A model generated the notes under the pieces. It saw only the letters and a list, made by a program, of their open reading frames with translations. It searched no databases and had not been told where the DNA came from. A stretch of DNA of 64,000 bases. Source: Halanaerobium kushneri. GTDB taxonomy: Bacteria; Bacillota; Halanaerobiia; Halanaerobiales; Halanaerobiaceae. Below are positions 15,234-23,787 of this stretch, piece after piece (within the stretch, counting starts at the first letter, position 1; each line of letters starts with the position of its first letter). The stretch spans positions 124,001 to 188,000 of the forward strand of contig NZ_FTNC01000001.1 of the NCBI RefSeq assembly GCF_900156285.1, given 5' to 3'. Both the position numbers and the translations under genes were made by a program.

Positions 15234-16055
15234 ATGTATCAAATAGGAGAGTTTTCAAAAATTAACAGAATAACTGTTAAAACATTACGTTATTATGATA
15301 GAATAGGACTTTTAAAACCTGCATTTGTAAATGATAGTAATGGATACCGTTACTATACTTCTGAGCAATTACCAGTAATCCACAAAATCATTGCTCTCAG
15401 ACAGATGGATTTTTCTATTAATGAAATTCTAGATATTATTAATGGGAAAGATAATAATAATGTTTTTAAAGTGAAGAAAGAAAAACTCCTAAATGATATT
15501 CAAGAAAAAAAAGACCAGCTTGCTCAAATCACACATTATCTTGAAAAAAATAAGGAGGGTTTTAAGATGAATTATGAAGTTGTGTTAAAAGAACTACCTG
15601 AGGTTATTGTTTATGCAAAGAAAATGCTGGTACCTAATTATGATTATTATTTTGAGGTAATCCCTAGAATTGGAGAAAAAATAAGTGAGGTCAATCCTAA
15701 TTTAAAAGCTGCTAAACCAAACTACTGTTTTACAATTTATCTTGAGGGAGAATACAAAGAAGAAAATTTCGAAGTAGAATTTTGTGAAGCGGTAAATGCT
15801 TTTGGCAGGGAAACTGAAGAAATCAAATTCAAAAAAATCAGGAAGGTTAATCAGGCTGCCTGTGTATTCTATAAAGGCTCTTATGATAATATAGGAGAAG
15901 CATATGCCCATCTATTTAAATGGATTGAAGATAATAATTTTATGCCAAGTGATAATCCAAGAGAATCATATATTGATGGAATTTGGAATAAAGAAAACCT
16001 ATCAGATTGGTTAACCGAAATACAAATCCCGGTTAAAAAAGTCCTAATTAACTAA
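15234..16055 (+). CDS. MerR-family regulator with GyrI-like ligand domain (BmrR/BltR type)
   Basis: A 273-residue activator. The N-terminal winged helix is typical: YQIGEFSKINRITVKTLRYY, DRIGLLKP and NGYRYYTSEQLPVI. A coiled helix (about residues 75-108) joins it to a GyrI-like effector domain whose end reads RESYIDGIWNKENLSDWLTE, with EIQIPVKK as last strand. BmrR and BltR relatives bind hydrophobic cations and induce drug efflux. No efflux gene is adjacent, so the target besides its own promoter is unknown. Confidence 0.85.
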   Translation: MYQIGEFSKINRITVKTLRYYDRIGLLKPAFVNDSNGYRYYTSEQLPVIHKIIALRQMDFSINEILDIINGKDNNNVFKVKKEKLLNDIQEKKDQLAQITHYLEKNKEGFKMNYEVVLKELPEVIVYAKKMLVPNYDYYFEVIPRIGEKISEVNPNLKAAKPNYCFTIYLEGEYKEENFEVEFCEAVNAFGRETEEIKFKKIRKVNQAACVFYKGSYDNIGEAYAHLFKWIEDNNFMPSDNPRESYIDGIWNKENLSDWLTEIQIPVKKVLIN

Positions 16056-16071
16056 GATAGAAATTTTATTT

Positions 16072-16131
16072 AGCTCCATTTCTATAAATAATTGCTTAGA
16101 TAAATTATTTTTAAGAAATGGGGCTTTTTTA
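16072..16131 (+). terminator. Terminator of the MerR gene
   Basis: AGCTCCATTTCT (16072-16083) pairs with AGAAATGGGGCT (16114-16125), with one G-T pair, over a long loop that itself may fold, then T runs. Read in the other direction the hairpin lacks a strong T run. Confidence 0.7.
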
Positions 16132-16157
16132 AAATAATATAATAAGGAGTTAATAAT

Positions 16158-16616
16158 ATGCTTAAGTTTCAAAAGGCTCAAAATGGTGATGAAGAGATCC
16201 TTAAAAATATTGCGGTTAGAGCTTTTCAAGATGATAAAGATAAATATGGTTCATTTCCTCCAGGAATTAATTTTGTTGACTGGCATAAATCTCAGATTCA
16301 TAGTGGTATGTATTATAAAATTATATTTAAAAAGATAATAATTGGAGGAATAAGGCTATTTGATAAAAATAATGGACATTACAGACTTGGGGCTATTTTT
16401 ATAAGTCCAGATTACCAAAATAGAGGAATAGGACACAAGGCTATAGAGTTTATAGAGAATTTATATCCAAATGCTAAAAAGTGGTCCCTAGATACACCAT
16501 ATCAAAATTACAGGAACCATTATTTTTATGAAAAACATGGATATGTTAAGGTTGGTGAGCTTCAGCCAAATAAAGAAGATGATTTTTATTTATTTTTATA
16601 TGAGAAGGAAAAGTAA
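16158..16616 (+). CDS. GNAT N-acetyltransferase
   Basis: A 152-residue acetyltransferase. LGAIFISPDYQNRGIGHKAIEF contains the acetyl-CoA loop (QNRGIG), and NHYFYEKHGYVKVGELQ is the late alpha4/beta7 part. The start follows TAAGGAG. It is complete; the substrate is unknown. It lies in a block with another GNAT gene downstream (60 bases), each with its own ribosome site. Confidence 0.82.
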   Translation: MLKFQKAQNGDEEILKNIAVRAFQDDKDKYGSFPPGINFVDWHKSQIHSGMYYKIIFKKIIIGGIRLFDKNNGHYRLGAIFISPDYQNRGIGHKAIEFIENLYPNAKKWSLDTPYQNYRNHYFYEKHGYVKVGELQPNKEDDFYLFLYEKEK

Positions 16617-16675
16617 ATTTATTTTTAATAGAATTAACCTAGTGCAAAAAATAAGATAGTAGTTGGAGGACCAAA

Positions 16676-17515
16676 ATGATATTTGAAATTGAAAAAGAAA
16701 ATTTTAAATCTATTTATAATATATTAGATGATGAAATTGACAATGTGGAAGTCAAAGCAGTTATTGAAGGAAATAATCCAGGCTGGATCTTTGCAGACTC
16801 TCTTAAGTCACCTGAAACTGCGGTGATCTGGTCAAAAGGTATTCAGGGTTTCTATTTTGTTGGAGATCATAACAATTCGAAATTTAATAATTATATCAGT
16901 GATTATATAGATAATGAAATTATTCCAAGAGCTAAAAAAGAAAAATTAGATCGTTTTGAATTTAGCGGAGAAAATAAAAAATGGTGCCATAAACTGGAAG
17001 AGATATTTGCTGAGAGAAAATTAAATAAATCTAAACAATTAATCTATAAATTAAAGTATGATCAGTGGAAAGTTCATAAAAAAAGAAGGTTAAATGATAA
17101 GTTCAGCTTAAAAGAAATTAATGCTGAATTATTAAATGACAAGAATATAGAAAATTTGAATTATATAACTTCAGAAATTCTCCGCTGGTGGGATTCCTGT
17201 GATAAATATTTAGAAAAAACTTTTGGCTACTGCATAATTTTTAATAATAAGATAGTAAGCTACTGCATCTGTAATTTTGTCTATGATAATATTCATACTA
17301 TAGGAATTGAAACCTTAAAAGATTATAGGAGAAAAGGTTTATCACAGGCGGCAGCAGAAGCTTTTATAGAAAAATGTACGTCAGAAAAACTAGATCCTCA
17401 CTGGGAATGCATGGAGAGTAATATAGCTTCGAGAAATTTAGCTGAAAAGTTAAAGTTTAAACTGGAACGAGTTTATAGATTATATTCATATCCACTTGAC
17501 AAAGTATTAAATTAA
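16676..17515 (+). CDS. GNAT acetyltransferase, PF12746-like
   Basis: A 279-residue two-part protein. The first 130 residues are divergent (EGNNPGWIFADSLKSPETAVIWSKGIQGFYFVGD, read as several short motifs); the last 110 form the GNAT core, HTIGIETLKDYRRKGLSQAAAEAFI, with YRRKGLS as acetyl-CoA loop, then WECMESNIASRNLAEKL. The layout and length match the GNAT_acetyltran (PF12746) family in Bacilli. Substrate unknown. The ribosome site is GTTGGAGG. Confidence 0.75.
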   Translation: MIFEIEKENFKSIYNILDDEIDNVEVKAVIEGNNPGWIFADSLKSPETAVIWSKGIQGFYFVGDHNNSKFNNYISDYIDNEIIPRAKKEKLDRFEFSGENKKWCHKLEEIFAERKLNKSKQLIYKLKYDQWKVHKKRRLNDKFSLKEINAELLNDKNIENLNYITSEILRWWDSCDKYLEKTFGYCIIFNNKIVSYCICNFVYDNIHTIGIETLKDYRRKGLSQAAAEAFIEKCTSEKLDPHWECMESNIASRNLAEKLKFKLERVYRLYSYPLDKVLN

Positions 17516-17590
17516 ATAGTATAAGATAAAGAACTATTTAAATAATTATTTAATTACAAATGATATTTACATAAAAAGGGGAGTTGAATT

Positions 17591-18304
17591 ATGAAAAAGG
17601 CAATTATTATTGGAGCTTCTTCAGGTATTGGAAAAGAACTGGCAGAGATTTTATCTGAAAATAATTATATTCTTGGCTTGGTCAGCAGAAGAGAAAAGCT
17701 CTTAGTAGAAATTCAAAAAAAGCTGCCGAAAAAATCATTTGTGAAAAGTTTTGATATTACATCTGCAAATAGTAGAGATTATTTAGAAGAGCTGATTCAA
17801 GAAATGAATGGAGTAGATTTAATTATTATCAGTGCTGGCCGCATATTTATTAATCATCAGCTTGAATTTGAGAAGGAAAAAAAGACCATTGAGCTAAATG
17901 TTTTAGCTTTCACTAAGATGATAAATACTGCCTATAAATACTTTTCTCAAAAGGGAGAGGGGCAGATAGTAGGTATTTCATCAGTTGCTGCCCTTAGAGG
18001 CGGCTATGATGCTCCTGCTTACCATGCATCAAAAGCTTTTGTTTCAAATTATATGGAAGGTTTAAGAATCAAAGCCAAGAAATCAAAATTACCGATAACT
18101 ATTACAGATATCAAACCAGGCTATGTAAATACTAGAATCCTGGTAAAAGAAAATCTTTTTTGGGTGGCAGAGCCTGAAAAGGCAGCCTTACAGATATATC
18201 AAGCTATTGATAAAAAGAAAGATCATGCTTATATTACAAAGCGCTGGACATTGATCGCCTGGTTACTTAAAATAGTGCCAGATTTTATTTATAAAAGATT
18301 TTAA
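17591..18304 (+). CDS. Short-chain dehydrogenase/reductase
   Basis: A 237-residue classical SDR. The cofactor motif GASSGIG is at residues 8-14, ISAGR follows the fourth strand, and the catalytic set is Ser131, Tyr144 and Lys148 (YHASK). Arg33-Arg34 after the second strand favour NADP(H). The C-terminal tail (WTLIAWLLKIVPDFIYKRF) is hydrophobic and amphipathic, as in SDRs that touch membranes. Substrate unknown. The ribosome site is AAAGGGGAG. Confidence 0.87.
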   Translation: MKKAIIIGASSGIGKELAEILSENNYILGLVSRREKLLVEIQKKLPKKSFVKSFDITSANSRDYLEELIQEMNGVDLIIISAGRIFINHQLEFEKEKKTIELNVLAFTKMINTAYKYFSQKGEGQIVGISSVAALRGGYDAPAYHASKAFVSNYMEGLRIKAKKSKLPITITDIKPGYVNTRILVKENLFWVAEPEKAALQIYQAIDKKKDHAYITKRWTLIAWLLKIVPDFIYKRF

Positions 18305-18322
18305 GATTAAAGATAAATATTA

Positions 18323-18742
18323 TTATTCTTTTAATATATCCTCATTCTTTCTGCTAGAAAAATACTGCATTATCAAATTAATTCCAAAAAATAATAGGAG
18401 AAAAATACTGCCACTGACTAATGCCTCAAATATTGTACCATATTGATTATTGAAAAAATTTATTATCAAAAAAACTACTGCAGCGACAATTGAGTTAGGT
18501 AATAGCTTTTTCCAGTTAACTTTGTTAGTAAGCAGACCAGAGCTAACTCTTTTTGCGGCTAAATAAAAGGTTACTCCAAAAAATAGAATGGCCAGATCCA
18601 AATAGTCTGATATAGGACTTTTAATAATATACTGTCTGTATAATAGAGCAAATAAGAGTCCAAAATATAAAATACTAAAGCCTAAATTATTTTGCTTACG
18701 AGTTTCCTGAATAATTCTTTCATCTGTTATTTGTTTTTTCAT
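18323..18742 (-). CDS. Four-helix membrane protein, DUF6773-like
   Basis: A 139-residue protein with a polar start (KKQITDERIIQETRKQNN) followed by four hydrophobic helices and a charged tail. The TDERI-x-(Q/E) start and its pairing with a small XRE regulator resemble DUF6773-type membrane proteins. Start ATG 18742 follows GAGGAGG; it overlaps the regulator's stop codon by four bases (ATGA), so the two are translationally coupled. Function unknown; such pairs often sense membrane state. Confidence 0.65.
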   Translation of the reverse strand: MKKQITDERIIQETRKQNNLGFSILYFGLLFALLYRQYIIKSPISDYLDLAILFFGVTFYLAAKRVSSGLLTNKVNWKKLLPNSIVAAVVFLIINFFNNQYGTIFEALVSGSIFLLLFFGINLIMQYFSSRKNEDILKE

Positions 18743-18942
18743 GATTGATCCTCCTCTTTCCAAAATAAATCATTTAAGGTTTTATTTAATGCATAACAAA
18801 TTTCTAAACATAAGTTTAATGAAGGGTTATAGCTGCCCTTTTCAATTAAGTGTATGGTCTGCCTTGTAACACCTACAGTATCTGCCAGTTCTTGCTGGGT
18901 TAGTTCAAGCTCCATGCGAGCTAACTTAATGCGATTAATCAA
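18739..18942 (-). CDS. XRE-family HTH regulator
   Basis: A 67-residue single-domain protein: INRIKLARMELELTQQELAD, then GVTRQTIHLIEKGSYNPSLN and LEICYALNKTLNDLFW, the compact Cro/CI type. I place the start at TTG 18942, nine bases after AGGAGGTG; a GTG at 18954 overlaps that site. It is followed by a coupled membrane protein. In such two-gene operons the regulator controls its own promoter, perhaps at ACATATGT near 18984-18991. This pair is the only - strand insertion inside the + strand run from 1.7 to 42 kb apart from the small gene at 23.8 kb. Confidence 0.8.
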   Translation of the reverse strand: MINRIKLARMELELTQQELADTVGVTRQTIHLIEKGSYNPSLNLCLEICYALNKTLNDLFWKEEDQS

Positions 18943-19124
18943 ATTAGAGCTCACCTCCTTTATTATATTGTATCATATATCTTACATATGTTAAATATAT
19001 ATTACATAAATAATTTAAATGCAGGTATTATTTTTTCTTGCAAGAACTATATTAATAATATTTTTAAAAGCTTAGAATTTGATATAAATTTATACCTAAA
19101 TAATATATAGGAAAGGGGCTTTTG

Positions 19125-19688
19125 ATGATTAATCACAACGGAACTCAAAAAATTAAAACTGAAAGATTAATCTTGCGCAAATTTAAGATTAGTGATGCTG
19201 AGTATATGTTCAATAACTGGGCCAATGATTCTGAGGTAACAAAGTATTTATCCTGGCCTTACCATAAAGAACTTGCTACAACTAAAAAGATTATTAATAT
19301 TTATCTAGAGGAATATAAAAGTTCTGAAGTTTATAATTGGGCAATTGTTCCTAAAGAATATGGTGAGGTTATAGGATCAATAACCGTTGTTGAAATGTCT
19401 AATGAAAAAGAGCAGTGTGAAATTGGATATTGTATATCAAAGTCATACTGGAATCAGGGTATAACTACTGAAGCTCTTAAAGCTGTAATTAATTATTTAA
19501 TTAATGAAATAGGTTTTGAGAGAATACAGGCTAAACATAATAGTGATAATCCTGCTTCTGGTAAAGTTATGCTTAAAGCTGGAATGAAATATGAAGGAAG
19601 GTTAAGAAAATATAATAAAAATAATGCAGGTGAATTAGTAGATTGTGATATGTACTCTATACTGAAAGAAGAATTAGTATATAATTAA
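19125..19688 (+). CDS. RimJ/RimL-type GNAT N-acetyltransferase
   Basis: A 187-residue acetyltransferase with KTERLILRKFKISDAEYMF at the start, CEIGYCISKSYWNQGITTEAL as the acetyl-CoA binding part and NPASGKVMLKAGMKYEGRLR near the end, the ribosomal-protein acetyltransferase subgroup. The start is ATG 19125 after AAAGGGG. Substrate unknown; relatives acetylate ribosomal proteins, antibiotics or polyamines. Confidence 0.85.
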   Translation: MINHNGTQKIKTERLILRKFKISDAEYMFNNWANDSEVTKYLSWPYHKELATTKKIINIYLEEYKSSEVYNWAIVPKEYGEVIGSITVVEMSNEKEQCEIGYCISKSYWNQGITTEALKAVINYLINEIGFERIQAKHNSDNPASGKVMLKAGMKYEGRLRKYNKNNAGELVDCDMYSILKEELVYN

Positions 19689-19706
19689 TAAAAAGGTAGT
19701 GCTATT

Positions 19707-20450
19707 ATGCAAAAAATATCTTTATCAAATAAAATATATCTGCTTCTGATTATAATTCTCGCTATTTTATCAGCGCTTAATGTATTTTTACCTCAGGGTG
19801 ATTTTTTAGCTGTACAGGAAATAGAAGTTTCCAAAACGGTATTGGCCTCTGGAATTGCAGCTCTTATGCTTATTTTATATGGTGGACTGGGATATTTTGG
19901 GTTAAAGCTTTCAAAAAAAATAGCTTTTGCAGATATCTGGGATTCAAAAGTTTCTAACAAAGAAAGGTTTTTATTTCCTGCTTTAATTGGAATCTTTCTC
20001 GGAATTATTTTTATTATTTTAGATCTTATATTAACTCAATTTCATACTCTGGGATCAATTCCACATCCACCGTTTCCAACTTCTATTATAGCTTCAGCTA
20101 CTGCTGCTATTGGGGAAGAGATAATTTATCGACTGTTTTTTATTTCCTTCTGGGTATGGCTTATTTCAAATCTAATATTAAAAAGAAAACGGAGGAATAA
20201 AGTTTTCTGGATTATAACACTATTTTCAGCTCTTTTATTTGCTTCAGCACATTTGCCCTCAATAATCGCATTATATGGTTTAAATACTTTAAGAGAGATT
20301 CCATTTGCTATTATTTTAGAAATATTTATTTTAAATGGGTTATTATCTATCTCTGCAGCTTATTATCTTAGAAAATTTGGCCTGCTGGCTGCTGTTGGTA
20401 TCCACTTTTGGGCAGATATTGTCTGGCATGTTCTTTGGGGATTATTTTAA
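19707..20450 (+). CDS. CPBP (CAAX/Abi) intramembrane metalloprotease
   Basis: A 247-residue membrane protein with about eight helices. The conserved motifs are IGEEIIYRLFF (E-E-x-x-x-R), FASAHLPS with the second metal His, and VGIHFWADIVWH with the third His region. All metal ligands are kept. Family members process prenylated proteins or peptides, or protect against self-made bacteriocins. It lies 18 bases after the GNAT gene and 45 before a related degenerate membrane protein. Confidence 0.8.
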   Translation: MQKISLSNKIYLLLIIILAILSALNVFLPQGDFLAVQEIEVSKTVLASGIAALMLILYGGLGYFGLKLSKKIAFADIWDSKVSNKERFLFPALIGIFLGIIFIILDLILTQFHTLGSIPHPPFPTSIIASATAAIGEEIIYRLFFISFWVWLISNLILKRKRRNKVFWIITLFSALLFASAHLPSIIALYGLNTLREIPFAIILEIFILNGLLSISAAYYLRKFGLLAAVGIHFWADIVWHVLWGLF

Positions 20451-20458
20451 ATATAATT

Positions 20459-20530
20459 ATTAGAAAAGATCTAACTACAATTATTAAGGCTCCTGATGGT
20501 GAATACGCCTGTTACGCACTCTTTTTATAG
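20459..20530 (+). pseudogene. Internal fragment of a GNAT gene
   Basis: This frame reads RKDLTTIIKAPDGEYACYALFL and stops at TAG 20528-20530. The pattern R-x-DL-x-x-(I/V)-APDGEYA is common in the middle of GNAT acetyltransferases. There is no start codon. It overlaps the 5' end of the next membrane-protein frame in a different phase, so that frame's first residues may be encoded by foreign DNA. Confidence 0.5.
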
Positions 20531-21104
20531 TAAGATTTTAGGAGAGTTAAATCCAATACCAATATTTCTAGTTTTTGGAATAGCAGCTTTTCTATCATTT
20601 TATTATATTAAGCAATTTGATCTTTACTTTATTAGTAAATCTGTTTCAAATAAAAAATTAATTTTTTATTTCTCAATTTCAATAATACTTGGATTTATGC
20701 CAGTTTTAATAGATCTTTTTATAACTTTTCCAAAAGATATAAATATATTATTTCCTGAATCAATTCTATTTTATCCGACTATTGGAGTACTTGCAGAGAT
20801 AATTTTTCATTTACTTCCAACAACTCTATTACTTTTTATTTTTGGTTTTAAAATCAGAAATCATCCTATGTTAATAATTATTATAATTGCTGCAGTTGAA
20901 CCATTTTTTCAAGTTTTTATTGGTACAGGCTCCAGTAATATTGTTCTTCGAGATGTACTTGTATTTTTGGAAGTTTTTATTTTTAGTGTTATACAGATGC
21001 GTGTATTTTTTAAATATGGATTTTTGGCAATGTATATTTGTCGTATTGGTTTTTATTTAACCTGGCATTTTTTATGGGGAACTATACGCTTAGGAATAAT
21101 ATAA
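20496..21104 (+). CDS. Degenerate CPBP-like membrane protein
   Basis: A 202-residue protein with six or seven hydrophobic helices. The layout follows the CPBP gene just before it: GVLAEIIFHLLPTTLLLF occupies the place of the E-E-x-x-x-R motif and GFYLTWHFLWG that of the last His motif. The glutamate pair is reduced to one Glu and the Arg is gone, so protease activity is doubtful. The start is uncertain: ATG 20496 has no good ribosome site and the first 15 residues overlap a GNAT fragment in another frame. It may be a non-catalytic partner or a 5'-truncated gene. Confidence 0.5.
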   Translation: MVNTPVTHSFYSKILGELNPIPIFLVFGIAAFLSFYYIKQFDLYFISKSVSNKKLIFYFSISIILGFMPVLIDLFITFPKDINILFPESILFYPTIGVLAEIIFHLLPTTLLLFIFGFKIRNHPMLIIIIIAAVEPFFQVFIGTGSSNIVLRDVLVFLEVFIFSVIQMRVFFKYGFLAMYICRIGFYLTWHFLWGTIRLGII

Positions 21105-21161
21105 TAAATATGATTTATTATCAAAAAGTTTAATATATAATATCAGATAAGGGGGAAAAAG

Positions 21162-21731
21162 ATGAATAAGTTTATTAAACAAATAGAAATGGGAAAATCC
21201 AATGCTTATTTAATAGAGACTGCAAAGGGTTATATTTTAGTTGATGCCGGAACGCCAGATAAAGTTGGAGAAGTAGAAAAAATTTTGGCTGAAAAAAATG
21301 CTGATTTAAAAGATATTTTGCTAATTATAATAACCCATGTTTATTATGACCATGTGGGCAGTTTAGCTGCTCTCAAAGAAAAGACAGGTGCTAAAATACT
21401 GGTTCACGAAAAAGAAAAAGAATTCTTAGAAAAAGGCAGAACTGATTTTCCTGCCGGAACAGTTATTATATCTAAGTTAATTTCTAAGCTGAGCAATCTT
21501 ATTTCAGAATCTAAGTTTAAAGCACTAAGCCCAGATATTACATTTGAAGATCATTATGACTTAAAAAAATATGAAATCGATGGGGAAATCATCCACACTC
21601 CGGGCCATACCAGGGGATCTATAAGTGTAATAATAAATGGAGAAGATATAATTTGTGGTGACACTTTATTTAACTTTATGCCTCATTCTGTATATCCTCC
21701 CTTTGCCAATAAAAAAATATGGCTTAACTGA
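21162..21731 (+). pseudogene. 3'-truncated metallo-beta-lactamase fold hydrolase
   Basis: The gene starts well (ATG 21162 after AAGGGGG) and shows the MBL fold: ILVDAGTPDKVGE, IITHVYYDHVGS, IIHTPGHTRGSISV and IICGDTLF. Two things are wrong. The first zinc motif HxHxDH reads H-V-Y-Y-D-H, so one His is Tyr, and the last strand-helix with the PGHG motif is missing: the frame ends about 60 residues early at 21731, where the DNA switches to a DUF2164 gene. Some activity cannot be excluded, but I read it as a decayed gene. Confidence 0.65.
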
Positions 21732-21948
21732 AGAGGATAAGGAAAAATTAATTGAAGAAATAAAATACTATTTTGAAGTAGAAAGAGATGAACAACTAGG
21801 TATTATTGCCTCTGAAAAAATACTGGATTTCTTTTTAGAAACCATGGGAGATTATGTCTATAATAGAGCTCTTGATAATACAAAACAGTGGTATGATAAG
21901 CGGATGAAAAATATGGAATCAGATTTTTTTGCACTTTATAAATATTAA
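21718..21948 (+). pseudogene. 5'-truncated DUF2164 gene joined to the MBL gene
   Basis: In another frame from the MBL gene, YGLTEEDKEKLIEEIKYYF, EVERDEQLGIIASEKILDFF and GDYVYNRALDNTKQW match the complete DUF2164 family apart from its first few residues (normally Met-Ile-x-Leu). No start codon with a ribosome site is present at the junction (about 21710-21720). The body is intact and ends at a normal stop. A deletion has fused the two genes and removed one end of each. Confidence 0.65.
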
Positions 21949-21975
21949 TTTTGAACTTGGTTAATTGAAAAAATT

Positions 21976-22230
21976 TTGAATATGAAAGTGATTCAAATGA
22001 CTGACCCAGCTGAATTTACTCCCTGCATAGAAATTGGATGGAGATTAAAAAGCAAGTATTGGAACAAAGGCTATGCAAAAAGAATTCGATCATCCCAGTT
22101 TGGAAAAAATGCAGAATTAAGGGGTCCAGATGGATGTAAAGGTTTTGCAGCTTTATATCAAAATAAATTGGCCGGATTTAAAGAATATAATAAAAAAGAT
22201 GATTTAATAGAAATGATAAATTTTATATAG
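21976..22230 (+). pseudogene. Chimeric ORF: GNAT piece plus unknown piece
   Basis: The 84-codon frame starts with DPAEFTPCIEIGWRLKSKYW and NKGYA, which is the central acetyl-CoA part of a RimJ-like GNAT protein without its N-terminal half. After about residue 35 the sequence changes to RIRSSQFGKNAELRGPDGC and KGFAALYQNKLAGFKEY, which do not continue a GNAT fold; I do not recognise them. No strong ribosome site. I read it as two joined gene fragments. Confidence 0.45.
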
Positions 22231-22290
22231 CTTTTTTAAAAAAAGGTGATTAAAAACATAAAATAATACAGGAAAAGGAGTCAAATATAA

Positions 22291-22710
22291 ATGAAAAGGA
22301 ATATAAAAGTTTATCCTAACAAAGCAATTTTTGGTTGGGAAGGGGATAATGGAATAGGTGAAATGTTAATTAATCAGATCATAAATGGTGAAAAAACAGC
22401 AACCTGTAGTTTTAAAATTGAGTATACTGATGAAGAATTAAAAGAATTATATGCAACAAAAGGTAAAATTGTAACTGTTGTAAATAAAGAAGGAGTTCCA
22501 AAGTGTAATATAAAGATCCTGGATATTTTTGAAACTAAGTTTGGTGATCCTGATCTGAGATTGGTAAAAGGTGAGGGAGATGGAAATGATGTAAAGAAAT
22601 TTCAGGACGATCACAGAAAAGCCTGGAATGAAACAATTAAAGATAATGATATAACTGATGATACTAAATTAATTGTAGAGCTTTTTGAATTAATAGAAAC
22701 TGCAGAGTGA
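22291..22710 (+). CDS. ASCH-domain protein
   Basis: A 139-residue single-domain protein. The ASCH signature is INQIINGEKTATCSF with the conserved G-E-K-T-A/S-T, followed by KGKIVTVVNKEGVPKCNIKI and FGDPDLRLVKGEGDG, ending HRKAWNE. ASCH domains have a PUA-like RNA-binding fold; E. coli YqfB of this superfamily is an amidohydrolase of N4-acetylcytidine. The role here is unknown. The ribosome site is AAAAGGAG. Confidence 0.8.
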   Translation: MKRNIKVYPNKAIFGWEGDNGIGEMLINQIINGEKTATCSFKIEYTDEELKELYATKGKIVTVVNKEGVPKCNIKILDIFETKFGDPDLRLVKGEGDGNDVKKFQDDHRKAWNETIKDNDITDDTKLIVELFELIETAE

Positions 22711-22825
22711 AAAATAATCTATATAATCACCTACCTTCATCATATATATCAGCAGGTTTTAAGTTTTAATTAAATAAAGTTGAATAGTATTTTTATCTTA
22801 TTTATATTTGAAAGGGGAAGAAATT

Positions 22826-23695
22826 ATGAGCAGTAATGAAAAGCCTAAATGGCTTAATATTAATCAATATCCCTTTAAAGATCATTTTTTTAAAACAGAA
22901 GCCGGAAAAATTCATTATCTTGATGAAGGAAAAGGTGATGCAGTAGTTTTTGTGCACGGAAATCCTTCCTGGTCATTTGAATTTAGAAATTTGATAAAAG
23001 AGTTGAGAAATACAAATCGATGTATAGCACCAGATCACATTGGATTTGGATTATCAGATAAACCTCTTAACTGGTCATACCGACCAGAAGAACATGCCAA
23101 AAACTTAAATGAGCTTTTAAATTCATTAAATTTAAACAATATCACCTTAGTAGTTGGAGATTGGGGTGGCCCAATTGGACTATCTTATGCAATAAATAAT
23201 CCTGAAAAAATCAAAAATATTGTTATTACAAATACCTGGTTCTGGTCTGTAAAAAATGAGCTCTATTATCAAATTTTCAGCAAATTTGCTGGTGGTTTTA
23301 TTGGCAGATATCTAATTAAAAAGAGTAATTTCTTTGCTAAATATATTCTTAAGCTTCTTTATGGAAATAAAAAAAGATTAACAGCAGAAGTTCACCGCCA
23401 TTATTTAATGCCACTTATTAATCCAAAAGAAAGAAAAGGAAATTGGACATTTCCAAAAGAAATTATTGACTCTTCAAAATGGCTTGAATCAATTTGGAAT
23501 AAGTGCAGTGTTTTAAAAGAGAAGAATGTTATTATTGCCTGGGGGATGAAAGATATTGCTTTTAGAGAAAAAGAACTTAAGCGATGTATAAGAGCATTTC
23601 CTGGAGCAGAAGTCATCCGTTTTCAGGATGCCGGGCATTTTCTTGCAGAAGAAAAAGAATTTGAATTTATTTATGAGATTCAAAAAATAATTTAA
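22826..23695 (+). CDS. Haloalkane dehalogenase-like alpha/beta hydrolase
   Basis: A 289-residue alpha/beta hydrolase. The nucleophile is Asp112 in VVGDWGGPIGL (a serine would be expected in esterases), with the adjacent Trp, HGNPSWS as oxyanion and halide-binding loop, and the catalytic His in FQDAGHFLAEE. This Asp-Trp pair and HGNP(T/S)S-like loop mark haloalkane dehalogenases, which replace a carbon-bound halide by hydroxyl. Start ATG 22826 follows AAAGGGGA. Halide specificity cannot be told from sequence; a saline setting makes the activity plausible. Confidence 0.78.
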   Translation: MSSNEKPKWLNINQYPFKDHFFKTEAGKIHYLDEGKGDAVVFVHGNPSWSFEFRNLIKELRNTNRCIAPDHIGFGLSDKPLNWSYRPEEHAKNLNELLNSLNLNNITLVVGDWGGPIGLSYAINNPEKIKNIVITNTWFWSVKNELYYQIFSKFAGGFIGRYLIKKSNFFAKYILKLLYGNKKRLTAEVHRHYLMPLINPKERKGNWTFPKEIIDSSKWLESIWNKCSVLKEKNVIIAWGMKDIAFREKELKRCIRAFPGAEVIRFQDAGHFLAEEKEFEFIYEIQKII

Positions 23696-23787
23696 GTCTA
23701 CTAAAATTTTAATATCAGATATAGAAATAGGCTAAAAATTGCTTTAATAGTTATGACAAAAGAATTGAGATTTCCCAGGCTTTTATT

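Noticed and set aside
19707-21104. Bacteriocin immunity cluster
   Set aside because: CPBP proteins can confer immunity, but no bacteriocin precursor, transporter or maturation enzyme is seen.
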